From Verrucomicrobiota bacterium (lineage in GTDB: Bacteria; Verrucomicrobiota; Verrucomicrobiae; Limisphaerales; UBA11358), in the NCBI GenBank assembly GCA_014860005.1, contig JACZKP010000076.1, positions 62,001-126,000 on the forward strand: a DNA stretch of 64,000 nt, read 5' to 3'. A program made the translations under genes and the position numbers. Shown one piece after another: positions 46,452 through 55,444 of this stretch (positions are counted from its first letter, which is position 1; each line of letters opens with the position of its first letter). The notes beneath the pieces were generated by a model, which made no database searches, was not told the origin of the DNA, and worked only from the letters and a program-made list of their open reading frames with translations.

Positions 46452-48887
46452 TCAGTTATGTTTCGCCGGGCTGCCTGTCTCCCATCCCCAGTCAAATTCG
46501 CTATTCTTAGTTGCTTCGTGCAACTGGGTGCTCTCGGCGAATGGCTCGCATTCCCCGGAGGCCGGCAAAGGCCGTCCCGGTTTCTGAACCGTCGAAATCG
46601 TCACGGCTCTCGGGGCTCGTGAACCGCTACGGATCACAATGCGGGCGCCTTCAGCAATGTCTTGGGTTTTCAGCTCCTGTCCACTGGAGCCGAGGATGAC
46701 CGCATCACTGACCGCTTCAACGATGACCCGGTTGGACTTGCCGATGCGCTTGATCCGAAGCGGCACATCGGGGGTCAACTCTCGGACCTCGTCCGCGCGT
46801 ATGAGCAGGAGGCTGCGACAAGCCGACGAGTCTTCTGGCCAGACGTAAACGGGCAGCCTGAGTGCCTTCTGCCGCTTGTGCCTGGCTAGGAGCGCTGCGA
46901 TACCTGCCACGAGAATAGTGCAACCCATAAACGGTAGAGCCTTCTTCCAACCTGGCACCGGCTTCCGGACGCTGACCACGAAACGACTCTCAACCGGCGG
47001 CTGGGCTGCATCACTGGGGTAAGCGACCAACTTAACAGTGTAGTTCGTCGCCTGCGTAAATGTGTGAGAAGGCGAAACATTCGTGGAGGTTTGGCCATCG
47101 CCGAACTCCCATTGCACTGAGCGCACATCTCCCGAAATCCCACCTGCCAATTGGACCACAAGGGGCGCTGTACCCGATTGTGGGTTTGATGAGGCTTTGG
47201 TCGCCACGGCGCTGTAGCGCGGCTTGACCACGATACTGTTGGTAACGGCCGCCGTTCCGCCAGGTCCATTGACCTCCAATTGAACTATCTTGTGGCCGGC
47301 GGTTTTGACCTGAATGGCCGGGTTGCGGTCGTGGCTGGTCGCTTCACCGATGACTTCCCATTTCCACGCTTCCACCAACCCTTGGCTGTCGTCCACGAGC
47401 TGGAGGACATCGCCGGCTTTGAGATTCTGATTGAGTACACGGAATGCAGCTCTTGGAGGTTGCGCTTTCTTCTCCGCCCAAACCCGAACGGTGTGGGGCG
47501 CTGCCTGAACCACCTTGCCTGACGGGCTGGCTCCGCGCAGCGTCACTTGGAAGTCGCTGAAATCTGCCGCACTGTTCGTAAAAGTATGTAGTGGGTTCTT
47601 CTCCCGGCTAGTCGTGCCATCTCCAAAGTCCCACTCCACACCAGCGCAAGGACCCGTAATTTCGCTTGCGAGCTGTACCGGGTGACCGGCAGTGACTTCA
47701 TTCACCCCCTTTATACTCACGACGACGCCTTTCTCGCGGACATTGACCCTCTGGCTCTGCTTCCCCGTCCTGCCCGTGGCGTCCCACGCAGTGAGTTCGA
47801 CTTCGTATTGTCCATCGGCCTCGAAGCGGAAGACAAAATCCTGGTTGGTCGCGACAAGGTTGGAATTCACTAGCCAGGCAAACTTCGTGGCGCGACTGCT
47901 GCAGCGTGCAACAAGCCTGACTTCTTGTTGCGGCTCCGGCGCGGAAGGGGTCATCAAGAAGCCCACGTCGAACCTGTCCTGTTCTTTCACACGGATCAGT
48001 ACCGTGGTTGAGTTCCTGGTTCCTTGGAGCCCATTCACCTTCAGCACCACACTGTGGACACCCGGAGTTTCAAACTGCGAAGTCAGCACTTTATCACGGC
48101 TCACCACTGTTCCGTCCACCGACCATTCGTAATCCTTGTAGATGGCCTTTGTGTTCTCAAACATGCGCACTTGTTCACCGATGCGTGGTTCCTGTGGCGA
48201 CGCCAGAACCACCGGTGGAAATAGATCCTCCCAAGCAACGCTCTTCGTGGTTGTAAAGGCGCCTTCAGGCACATTGAGCTTTGTCTTCAATTCAAGGTCG
48301 CCCAAGAGCACAAGGTTTCCCCGAATGTGCTCTCCATCGACCAGCGGGAATTGACCCAACACCTTCTCGAGAGACGTGACTCCCTGATTGTCCTGCCCGT
48401 CCGTCAATACTCGCACCACCACCGGCTGGCTGGGATTCTCCTGGGAATAATGGGTTGCCACCTGCAACGCGCGCCGGAGCGTTGTCCACAGGTGCGTTTG
48501 GCCGTCACTCCTAGTTAGACGGTCAAGGTCCGTCACCCAGGTTGTTGCTTTCTGCAGGTCGGTGCTGTCGTTCAGCTCTATCTCCCGCTCGGAGACGATC
48601 CCGGTGTTGAAAGCGATCAAGCAAACGCGCGAGGGATGCGGCAGCGCAGGGAGGTATTCGCGTAAAGCGTTTTGCACGACCGTAATGCGGATTCGATTAT
48701 CCTTGGCATTTACTCGCTCCCTCATCGAGCCGCTCGTATCAACGACGATTACGTAATCGACCGCACTCGCCAAAGTGATTGAAGCCACGAGGAGCAGCAG
48801 CCAGATCCACTGGCGAAGCCAGAGGCCGCACCGCGACGGTCCGTTATTGTTGCTGATGACTTTCCGCTTACTGTTGATGGTTTTCAT
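46452..48887 (-). CDS. Membrane-anchored vWA protein with PKD-like repeats
   Basis: The 811-aa protein is read from ATG 48887: an N-terminal hydrophobic helix (WIWLLLLVASITLASA), then a vWA domain with an intact MIDAS (VVDTSGSM, Asp50; later VLTDGQD). Four or five PKD/Ig-like repeats follow, two with the hallmark WDFGDGT / WEFGDGQT. A transmembrane helix near 650 (PFMGCTILVAGIAALLA) is followed by a basic stop-transfer and a cytoplasmic beta-rich tail of about 150 residues. The vWA and PKD parts should face the periplasm or outside, binding a protein partner in a metal-dependent way, while the tail faces the tubulin-like protein. The longer upstream frame is excluded by the conserved motif at 49017. 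Confidence 0.92.
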   Translation of the reverse strand: MKTINSKRKVISNNNGPSRCGLWLRQWIWLLLLVASITLASAVDYVIVVDTSGSMRERVNAKDNRIRITVVQNALREYLPALPHPSRVCLIAFNTGIVSEREIELNDSTDLQKATTWVTDLDRLTRSDGQTHLWTTLRRALQVATHYSQENPSQPVVVRVLTDGQDNQGVTSLEKVLGQFPLVDGEHIRGNLVLLGDLELKTKLNVPEGAFTTTKSVAWEDLFPPVVLASPQEPRIGEQVRMFENTKAIYKDYEWSVDGTVVSRDKVLTSQFETPGVHSVVLKVNGLQGTRNSTTVLIRVKEQDRFDVGFLMTPSAPEPQQEVRLVARCSSRATKFAWLVNSNLVATNQDFVFRFEADGQYEVELTAWDATGRTGKQSQRVNVREKGVVVSIKGVNEVTAGHPVQLASEITGPCAGVEWDFGDGTTSREKNPLHTFTNSAADFSDFQVTLRGASPSGKVVQAAPHTVRVWAEKKAQPPRAAFRVLNQNLKAGDVLQLVDDSQGLVEAWKWEVIGEATSHDRNPAIQVKTAGHKIVQLEVNGPGGTAAVTNSIVVKPRYSAVATKASSNPQSGTAPLVVQLAGGISGDVRSVQWEFGDGQTSTNVSPSHTFTQATNYTVKLVAYPSDAAQPPVESRFVVSVRKPVPGWKKALPFMGCTILVAGIAALLARHKRQKALRLPVYVWPEDSSACRSLLLIRADEVRELTPDVPLRIKRIGKSNRVIVEAVSDAVILGSSGQELKTQDIAEGARIVIRSGSRAPRAVTISTVQKPGRPLPASGECEPFAESTQLHEATKNSEFDWGWETGSPAKHN

Positions 48888-49016
48888 TTTGTTTTCATTG
48901 TTTGGGTTTATTTCGTTGATGCTCGTAAGGTGGGGACTATGCGTGGATTCCCGTCCAGCGGCCTTTGCCCATGCTCTCTCCCCCCGCTGTGTCCACGCGG
49001 AATGCCGCCCTTCGTT

Positions 49017-49032
49017 TATTGAAACCCACAAA
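49017..49032 (-). promoter_or_regulatory. Conserved upstream motif, copy 3 (before the vWA/PKD gene)
   Basis: The minus strand reads TTTGTGGGTTTCAATA, 129 nt upstream of ATG 48887 in the 231-bp gap after the SprT-like gene. Like copy 4 it is preceded by CAGAAGG (here 3 nt before GTTTGTGG). It suggests a separate transcription start for the vWA-tubulin-HerA block. Confidence 0.6.
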
Positions 49033-49118
49033 CCAACCTTCTGAATTACGGATCGCAGCCCTGTCCAAATCTGGACTTCATTCCTTTGAGTTATTCTTAC
49101 CTCCAAAGCGCTTTCGCC

Positions 49119-49877
49119 TCATGATCCAGTCGATAACTTGACTGCTTGCATGGCAATGCCGCAGCAACCACAGACCAGGTTTGCTGCTGGCTTCGCCCAG
49201 GCATTCTGGGCGCAACCGGGACAGGTGAACTTTGTCTTGCTCACATTGGTCCGCCCACCCCTGCCAGCCCCAGTATCGCCGAGCTTCTTTCTCTCCAGCG
49301 CGACGTGCCAATCCAGTTTCCAGCCCCTATCGAGCAGCTTACGGCAGACTTGCTCGAACGAGGCGCCGGTCAGGATGTAATGCGTCATTTGTTGCCCGGT
49401 ACGTCTGCCGCCCGGGGCTCCAGTGTTCGACGGCATGAGTCCGATCTCCTCCATTTTCTGAGCCCACTCGCGATTGTGGTAACCACCACGTGATCGAGTG
49501 CCAAAAAAGTCCTGCCAAAGATGAACCATTTCATGCACGAACGTGCTTAAGACCTCCATATCGGAGCGTCCTTCCATGGCTCTCGGGTTCAAACTAATTT
49601 CTGGAAGTTTTGAAGCGGCGACGGGGCTTAAATGCCTGCGGGAAAATCGTTCCTTGTGATAATACCCACAGAAATTAGCGGCACCATGGTTCAGCGTTAT
49701 GAGCGCCGGCGGCAGAACCCCCTCGAAGAGCCAAGCGTTAAAGTAATCGAAGGAATCCGCTAGAGAGCCATACTCTGCACGAGAGGGATCGTCTGAAGAG
49801 TTGTTTCGTACGATACAAGCCCGCCCAAGAATGGGAGCATCCGCTGCTGGGTGGATGCTCCCGGCACAGGTTTTCAT
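49119..49877 (-). CDS. SprT-like zinc metalloprotease
   Basis: The 252-aa protein has the SprT/Spartan hallmark HEMVH (115-119) in a helix TFVHEMVHLWQ, with a probable third His in GGYHNREW. It has the preceding family features FNAWLFEGVLP and NFCGYYH, and a C-terminal zinc ribbon (CPGC...CGCC). Eukaryotic Spartan cleaves DNA-protein crosslinks; bacterial SprT homologues are little characterised. ATG 49877 is chosen because the longer frame (to 49994) would overlap the conserved motif at 49980-49995. It is the first gene of the minus-strand cluster and diverges from the SbcD/SbcC-like genes, which also suggests DNA-related work. Confidence 0.88.
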   Translation of the reverse strand: MKTCAGSIHPAADAPILGRACIVRNNSSDDPSRAEYGSLADSFDYFNAWLFEGVLPPALITLNHGAANFCGYYHKERFSRRHLSPVAASKLPEISLNPRAMEGRSDMEVLSTFVHEMVHLWQDFFGTRSRGGYHNREWAQKMEEIGLMPSNTGAPGGRRTGQQMTHYILTGASFEQVCRKLLDRGWKLDWHVALERKKLGDTGAGRGGRTNVSKTKFTCPGCAQNAWAKPAANLVCGCCGIAMQAVKLSTGS

Positions 49878-49979
49878 GAATCCTGATGAGTGAATGGTGT
49901 GCGTAAAACGGCTAAGCTTGCCATGACGCGAGGATGCTCGTTCAAAGACCCTTTCTTCGCGCCTTTCCTTTCGAATGAT

Positions 49980-49995
49980 TATTGCAATCCACAAA
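49980..49995 (-). promoter_or_regulatory. Conserved upstream motif, copy 4 (before the SprT-like gene)
   Basis: The minus strand reads TTTGTGGATTGCAATA, 102 nt upstream of ATG 49877, with CAGAAGG just before it. It lies in the divergent region between the SprT-like and SbcD-like genes. The rest of that region (49996-50132) shows no clear sigma70 promoter for the plus strand. Confidence 0.55.
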
Positions 49996-50132
49996 CGCCT
50001 TCTGGGATGAACCCTACCTGTGCTAGCGGAAGTCTAATTCCAAAGGCCCCTCCACAAACCCCAGCAATCACAGCCATCCCGTGAGTTTCGCTGGTCGGAT
50101 GGTCGGAATCGAACAGTGCCAAACTCATCATC

Positions 50133-51248
50133 ATGGATCCATATTACGTGGTGACAGGCGACTTCCACTTGGAGCGCTCGCAATACGGCTTACCGATTCG
50201 CCACCAGGACAATCAACAGTGCATCGAAGCGATTCTACGGGAAGGTTGCACGAATCCAGAGTGCCTGGCAGTCATCCTTACCGGCGACACGTTTCACAGG
50301 AAGAGCCTGCTGCCGAAATATCAGATCCAACTCCAGAACATCGCTCAACGACTCCGCAACGCTGGAAAGGCATTCCTGGCGATTGACGGCAACCACGACG
50401 GCAGCGACGCCTCGTGGCTGGACACCGTCGGCCCTGAAATCAACGCCAACGGCCGGATTGTAAAGCTCGGCGAAATCGCCGCGGCATTTCTTTCGTTTCA
50501 ACCGCGGGAAACGCTCTACGAGAAGATCAAGCAGTTGCCGGAGAACACCCGCTGCCTTTTCCTGCATGGCCGGCTCTTGGAGCTGATGGCTTGGGCGATT
50601 CACGTGCCCGAGCCAGAGTACGATTTCAGCGCGGAGGAATTCAGGGGGTTGGGGTTGAAGAACTGCACCGTGTTCATGGGAAATCTGCACACGTACAGCG
50701 ATTTTCACGATCCAATCGGGAATAACTGGTTCGTGTACGGCGGCTCGACTGAGATGACAGAAATCTCCGAAGGCAACATCGTCAGTGATCGCTTCGGCGG
50801 ACGTTACGACCCGGTCAAAAAGTATCTCCGCTTTTATCCTGGCCGGGAGCATGGAAAGAATTGGGAGACCGTCGACCTGCCCAATCGGCCGTACTTGAGA
50901 CGGGTGATCAGTCCCGAGGAAGACCCCGAACTGGCTGTTCAATCCGTGGATCAGTGGGTTGCGAAACATCCGGGAGGAATACTCGCGTTGCACTATCCCG
51001 AAAGGCTTCGCGCGAATCTCAAACCACATTTGCCTCGCTGGCGCGCGAAACTTCTCGTGTTTTCCGAAGTGCCCCTGTCGCGAGGCATGGCCAAGCCGCT
51101 GCACGACATGAAGGAAGCCGACATTTTGGAGATTGCTCAGAAGGAACTCACCGAACGCCAACTCCAACTCCTCGCCGTGGTTCTCACGCAAGACCCTTTT
51201 GACCAAACTTTGTCCGGGTTGCTGACGCTCCCCGAAAAGCCCGCATGA
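50133..51248 (+). CDS. SbcD/Mre11-like metallophosphoesterase
   Basis: The 371-aa protein has the phosphoesterase signature series GDFH (9-12), LTGDTFHR, GNHDGS and a late HGRLLEL / GNLHTY pair, binding two metal ions. Mre11/SbcD nucleases trim DNA ends with the help of a Rad50/SbcC ATPase, and exactly such a gene follows with an ATGA overlap (51245-51248). The capping domain after 250 is divergent from E. coli SbcD. It could be a specialised pair rather than the housekeeping one. No clear ribosome-binding site precedes the ATG. Confidence 0.88.
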   Translation: MDPYYVVTGDFHLERSQYGLPIRHQDNQQCIEAILREGCTNPECLAVILTGDTFHRKSLLPKYQIQLQNIAQRLRNAGKAFLAIDGNHDGSDASWLDTVGPEINANGRIVKLGEIAAAFLSFQPRETLYEKIKQLPENTRCLFLHGRLLELMAWAIHVPEPEYDFSAEEFRGLGLKNCTVFMGNLHTYSDFHDPIGNNWFVYGGSTEMTEISEGNIVSDRFGGRYDPVKKYLRFYPGREHGKNWETVDLPNRPYLRRVISPEEDPELAVQSVDQWVAKHPGGILALHYPERLRANLKPHLPRWRAKLLVFSEVPLSRGMAKPLHDMKEADILEIAQKELTERQLQLLAVVLTQDPFDQTLSGLLTLPEKPA

Positions 51249-54010
51249 AACTCCTCCGACTTGAATTGCAGCATTGGTGTCAGCATTCGCGGTTGGACCT
51301 GACGTTCCCGGACGAACCGATCATCCTGTTGAGCGGGCCAAACAATTCCGGCAAGAGCAACCTCGTCCGGGCAATCGGCCGGGTGCTCGCCTTGGGACGG
51401 AGCGAATTCGGCGATGCATCGGCGATCCAGTACGGAGCGAAGCAGGCATCTCTGCGACTCACGGCTCTGACCCACGAGCGGACGCAGTTCACCATTTCGC
51501 GAGAGATCAAGCCGCGCCAAACCCGAGCCAAGCTGGAATTCGCGGACAAAACGCTGACCAACGCGGACGAAATCCAAAGGCAGTTTCAGGAATGGTTCGG
51601 TCGCCAGGAAACCCTCCTGGAATTGTTCATCGCGCCCCAGGGACAAATCGCCAGTCTCCTCAAAGAGCGCGGAAAGGAGCGGCTGACCAAGTTCATTGAA
51701 ATTTGCGGGTTCAAAGGATTCCTGCAAAAGCAGGCAACCCTCAACAAATTCGTTCGCGCTTACCCGACCGTCCTCGACCCAAGTCCACTGATGCAGGATG
51801 TCGAAGGCAAACTGCAGCAGCTTGAAAAGCGGACCGAAGAGAAGAAAGCCACCGCTCAGGCCTTGCCGCCAGCGGAGGAGTTGCAACGCGAACTCAACAG
51901 CCTCCAGGAGATCAAAACGCTCCGTGAGAGCGCCGAAAAAGAACTCACCGCCAAGAAGGGAAAACTCGCCCAGACACAGGCAGGGATCTCGCAACCGCTG
52001 CCGGATTTGGATGAGTTGCAAAAACGGATTCAAACCATTCGTGTGGCACTGGCGCGAAGTCAGATTGCTCTGCAGCACCAAAAAGTCGAGAAAGCTCGGC
52101 GGGAACTGGGCCGCACGCAAGAGGAGTTGGCGGGAACACCAGAGGACAACACCAATTACACTGAACAGATTCAGGAGAGCAGCGACACGCTCCAGAAAAA
52201 GATCAATCGCAGGAATGAAATCGCCTGCGCTCGCCAGGCGCTGGAACAACTCCGCAGCGAACTCGGGAAGCTGGAGAAAATCATTGTCGACAGTCAGAAG
52301 ACCGTCTCGGAACTCAAACACAGCCCGAATTGGTACCGGCTGACGCTCGACCAAATATCCCAGCTTCACACCGCAAGTCATCAACTCCTGGCACAGGAAC
52401 ATGCCTTGAGCCAGCAGAAGGAACGACTGGCGCAGTATGAGCAGCTTCGGTCTCCGTCGCCAGCAGTGCTAAAGGCATGCAAGGCCAGTGAGGCAAAGCT
52501 GCAGGAACTCGTCAGCCTTCATCGCCACGCCACCGTTGCCACGGAACAGTGTCCGCTCTGCCAACGTGCCTGGGAAAAGCCTGCCCTGGTTCAGCGCCGC
52601 GACGAACTCAACGCGTTGGTGAAAGAGCTGCAAGCCGACCTGAAGAAATCGCCGCAGGCTGCAACGGAGTATCAAAGATGGACTCAGGCTCAAACGGAAA
52701 TTCCGAAACTGCGCCAGCAGATTCAACAAGACGAAACGGCCTGCGCCGGGAAGCGCCGGGAGTTGAACGCCCAGATGGCGGCTTTCCAACTTCCGGAAAG
52801 TGAGGATGGCCAGATCCAGATTGTGCTCGCGGGCTACCAGAAGGTCACGGCGGCCCTGACTCCGCCGACAAAGGAGGCAAATGCTCTGCGCGAGAAAATC
52901 GTATCCGAGTCACCGGCAGAGCAAGGGCGTGCGGCCGAAGACGCTCGACTGGCCCATGAAATCGAACAGGGAAGCGTGCGAATACGCGAACTGCTGGGGA
53001 AGCAGACGACAGCGCACGAAAATGCCAGGAAACGCGCCCGGCTCAAACAGCAAGCCGAGATGATCCAAGGGCAGATCGGCGAGTTGGAACACGGCCTCAA
53101 AGCCAAACCGGAGGATTACCGAAACGACACCGATTACACTGAGCTTTGCCGGGGTCAGGAAGAAGAGTTGAATCAGGCACAGGACGCGTTTCAAAAGGTG
53201 AGCGGCGACTGGACCAACCGCTTTGAGAAACTCCGCAACGTGGAAGCTCTGAAGAGCGAGATCGCTTCCGCCAGCCAGAAACTCACGAGTCTGGTCTGGG
53301 GATCACCCCAGGAAGAAAGGTTTGCCGAACTTCAAAAGGCGATCGGCCAAATTCAGCAGTTACGCGCGGAGACGGAACTGCTCCAACAACAAGGCGGCCA
53401 GTTGCGCCAGCAATTGAACGAATTGCGCGCACACAAGGAAAGTTTCGACCAGCAGACGCGAAATGTGACCGATCTGGAGGCCGTCAGCAAATTTCTCTCT
53501 TACGACAACGGGCCGCTGAAGTTTCTCACCAGCTTTTTTCAGGAGGCGCTCAACCAAACCAATCTTCTGCTCACTGAGATGGAATTGCCGGTCAAGCTGC
53601 ACTTGGGCGCGGACTTGGAGATCCTGGTGGAGGATCGGAATACCCAGTCCAGTTCGGCGCTGGCACTCGGGGGCGGTTATTCCAGCCTGGTGGGCATCGC
53701 GTTCCGCATTGCGCTGCAACGAATGATTCTCCCGCGCGTTCATGTGTTGATCCTGGACGAACCCAGCACGCACATCGACGAGGCCAACCTAGATTTGCTG
53801 ATGCCGTTCTTCGACAAGCTCAAGGAGAACATCAGTCATTACGGCATCGAACAATGTCTGATCATCGATCACCAGCCGGGTTGGCGGAACACGACCTCGG
53901 CGGTCATCGAATTGGATAACAAAGGATCGAGTGGTGGGTTGGCCGAGGCTGCCATTGTGTCCACGGAAAACTACGCTCCGGGCGATTCTGAGAAAACCAC
54001 CGCTTCCTGA
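51245..54010 (+). CDS. SbcC/Rad50-like SMC-family ATPase
   Basis: The 921-aa protein shows the SMC/Rad50 order: Walker A SGPNNSGKSN (about 31-40), a long coiled coil, a zinc hook CPLC (about 435-438) at its tip, a second coiled coil, the ABC signature region LALGGGYSSLV and Walker B HVLILDEPSTHID. Paired with the phosphoesterase before it, it should bind and process DNA ends or branched DNA. It is somewhat shorter than E. coli SbcC (about 1050), owing to shorter coiled coils. It starts inside the stop of the SbcD-like gene, so expression is coupled. Confidence 0.92.
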   Translation: MKLLRLELQHWCQHSRLDLTFPDEPIILLSGPNNSGKSNLVRAIGRVLALGRSEFGDASAIQYGAKQASLRLTALTHERTQFTISREIKPRQTRAKLEFADKTLTNADEIQRQFQEWFGRQETLLELFIAPQGQIASLLKERGKERLTKFIEICGFKGFLQKQATLNKFVRAYPTVLDPSPLMQDVEGKLQQLEKRTEEKKATAQALPPAEELQRELNSLQEIKTLRESAEKELTAKKGKLAQTQAGISQPLPDLDELQKRIQTIRVALARSQIALQHQKVEKARRELGRTQEELAGTPEDNTNYTEQIQESSDTLQKKINRRNEIACARQALEQLRSELGKLEKIIVDSQKTVSELKHSPNWYRLTLDQISQLHTASHQLLAQEHALSQQKERLAQYEQLRSPSPAVLKACKASEAKLQELVSLHRHATVATEQCPLCQRAWEKPALVQRRDELNALVKELQADLKKSPQAATEYQRWTQAQTEIPKLRQQIQQDETACAGKRRELNAQMAAFQLPESEDGQIQIVLAGYQKVTAALTPPTKEANALREKIVSESPAEQGRAAEDARLAHEIEQGSVRIRELLGKQTTAHENARKRARLKQQAEMIQGQIGELEHGLKAKPEDYRNDTDYTELCRGQEEELNQAQDAFQKVSGDWTNRFEKLRNVEALKSEIASASQKLTSLVWGSPQEERFAELQKAIGQIQQLRAETELLQQQGGQLRQQLNELRAHKESFDQQTRNVTDLEAVSKFLSYDNGPLKFLTSFFQEALNQTNLLLTEMELPVKLHLGADLEILVEDRNTQSSSALALGGGYSSLVGIAFRIALQRMILPRVHVLILDEPSTHIDEANLDLLMPFFDKLKENISHYGIEQCLIIDHQPGWRNTTSAVIELDNKGSSGGLAEAAIVSTENYAPGDSEKTTAS

Positions 54011-54029
54011 ACTCGGCAGACGACTGTTT

Positions 54030-54536
54030 ATGGCTGACGACATCAAAGAAAAAGTCCCGATCAGTTGCGAGACGTGTCTTTATCTGGCCACGCATGAAAA
54101 GTGCGACGGCTGTCTGACTGACAAATCCGGTCCATGGCCGAGTGGCAAACCGTACCTCTACCGCAACCACCAGCGCGCCACATTCGGCGAGGCAATGGAG
54201 CGCGAGCACCAATTGCAGGTCGAAGGCAAGCGCAACATCGTGATTTCCGGCCAGGGAGAAGCTGAGGTCAACGCTCGGTGGACGGTCACGCAAGCCTACG
54301 AACACTTGGTAAAGGTGAGCGAAGCGTGCGGTTACGTCACCAAAGCGCCGCGATTCGACGGCGACCGGGCCTGCATCCGCATCCTCTGTCACGGTGAATG
54401 GTTTCTCATCTGGAAAAGCGGCGTCTTCGAATGCATCGAGGATCGCCGCGGTGCCTGTCAGTGGGATCGCCATCCGGATTTCGTGAAACTCAAGTACTCG
54501 CACGAGGCTTACACCCGTTACGGCTTCAGAAGATGA
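54030..54536 (+). CDS. Small Cys-rich N-terminus protein, unknown
   Basis: The 168-aa protein begins 19 bp after the SbcC-like gene. Its first 30 residues contain CETC...CDGC, a probable zinc-binding site, followed by an unassigned alpha/beta body. The open frame extends back into the SbcC-like gene, but ATG 54030 is the only start that avoids a long overlap. It ends in an ATGA overlap with the next small gene. Its role in the SbcCD-like unit is unknown. Confidence 0.75.
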   Translation: MADDIKEKVPISCETCLYLATHEKCDGCLTDKSGPWPSGKPYLYRNHQRATFGEAMEREHQLQVEGKRNIVISGQGEAEVNARWTVTQAYEHLVKVSEACGYVTKAPRFDGDRACIRILCHGEWFLIWKSGVFECIEDRRGACQWDRHPDFVKLKYSHEAYTRYGFRR

Positions 54537-54853
54537 AAACGCTTGCCGATTTCAAGCGCCGGCTGGTCGCCGGCGCGAAACTCCGAGTCACATTTCACAT
54601 GCCGCGATTGGTCATTCGCGGCAACGTCGGCAACACGGTGATACCGACTCCGCCACCGGAGGAACGAATTGTCGCCAGGGTGCAGACCAACTCGGTAGCG
54701 TTCGACCGCCAACACATGACGGACAAACCGGCCGGTCCACAACGCTGGTCGTGGCTGGATTATCCGAAGGCAAAGGATTTTGCCGTCGAGGATGGCAAAG
54801 CCGTCATCTACCGGGACGGTAAGAAAATACTCACCTACGAATTCATTGAATGA
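54533..54853 (+). CDS. Small unknown protein (106 aa)
   Basis: Read from ATG 54533, overlapping the preceding stop by ATGA and ending in an ATGA overlap with the next gene. The sequence is basic and beta-rich (KLRVTFHMPRLVIRG, KAVIYRDGKKILTYEF) and looks like a small barrel or a plasmid-type accessory protein. No motif found. The tight overlaps are the main evidence that it is real. Confidence 0.7.
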   Translation: MKTLADFKRRLVAGAKLRVTFHMPRLVIRGNVGNTVIPTPPPEERIVARVQTNSVAFDRQHMTDKPAGPQRWSWLDYPKAKDFAVEDGKAVIYRDGKKILTYEFIE

Positions 54854-55440
54854 AATTGATCCCCTACGAAATGGGCGGCGCAGTCTGCGGCTGGCACAGC
54901 GACGATGCCGCCCGGCTCTACTGGTACAAGAGCGAGCACACGGGAAGCGACCGAACGCCCGCCGCGCCCGAACGACTCAAAGCCTGGGTCATCGGACACA
55001 CCGGCATTGTGATGGGCGAGTACGTGATCGTCGAGGTGGCTGCGCTCGACTTTCTCGGCGCAGGATTGTTCGGCGAAGGACGTCCGTGCTCCTTCAACAG
55101 CGCGACGAAATGGACCGGCGACAGTTACCGCTATGGAATTTACGCCGTGAACGGTCATGCAGGGCGACACGTGATCATTCGAAAGGACGGAGGTGGCATC
55201 TACGTTTACCTCGATGCCGGCCACACGGAGTGGCGCGCATTGTGTTCATCGCTGCCGCCCGAGCGGCTTTGGGATTTGTGCCAGGTCATCGGGCACACTT
55301 ACCACCAGGGACGCGACCACGAACGACAAAGGCTCTATCGCCTGTTTGCCAAAGGTGGAATCAAGCGCGCCAAAATTCGGGGGCAGAACGCGTACCGCGT
55401 CATCGAAACCGCGAACGAGCAACCGCTCCAATTGGCGTGA
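54850..55440 (+). CDS. Unknown protein (196 aa)
   Basis: The 196-aa protein overlaps the previous gene by ATGA. It is rich in Gly, Tyr, His and Trp with no signal peptide, membrane helix or recognised catalytic motif. The C-terminal third is basic. It probably belongs to the SbcCD-like unit. Function unknown. Confidence 0.72.
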   Translation: MKLIPYEMGGAVCGWHSDDAARLYWYKSEHTGSDRTPAAPERLKAWVIGHTGIVMGEYVIVEVAALDFLGAGLFGEGRPCSFNSATKWTGDSYRYGIYAVNGHAGRHVIIRKDGGGIYVYLDAGHTEWRALCSSLPPERLWDLCQVIGHTYHQGRDHERQRLYRLFAKGGIKRAKIRGQNAYRVIETANEQPLQLA

Positions 55441-55444
55441 TCGT

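Noticed and set aside
51137..52402. A 421-codon open frame antisense to the SbcC-like gene
   Set aside because: It mirrors the coiled-coil codons of a well-supported ATPase and has no domain of its own.
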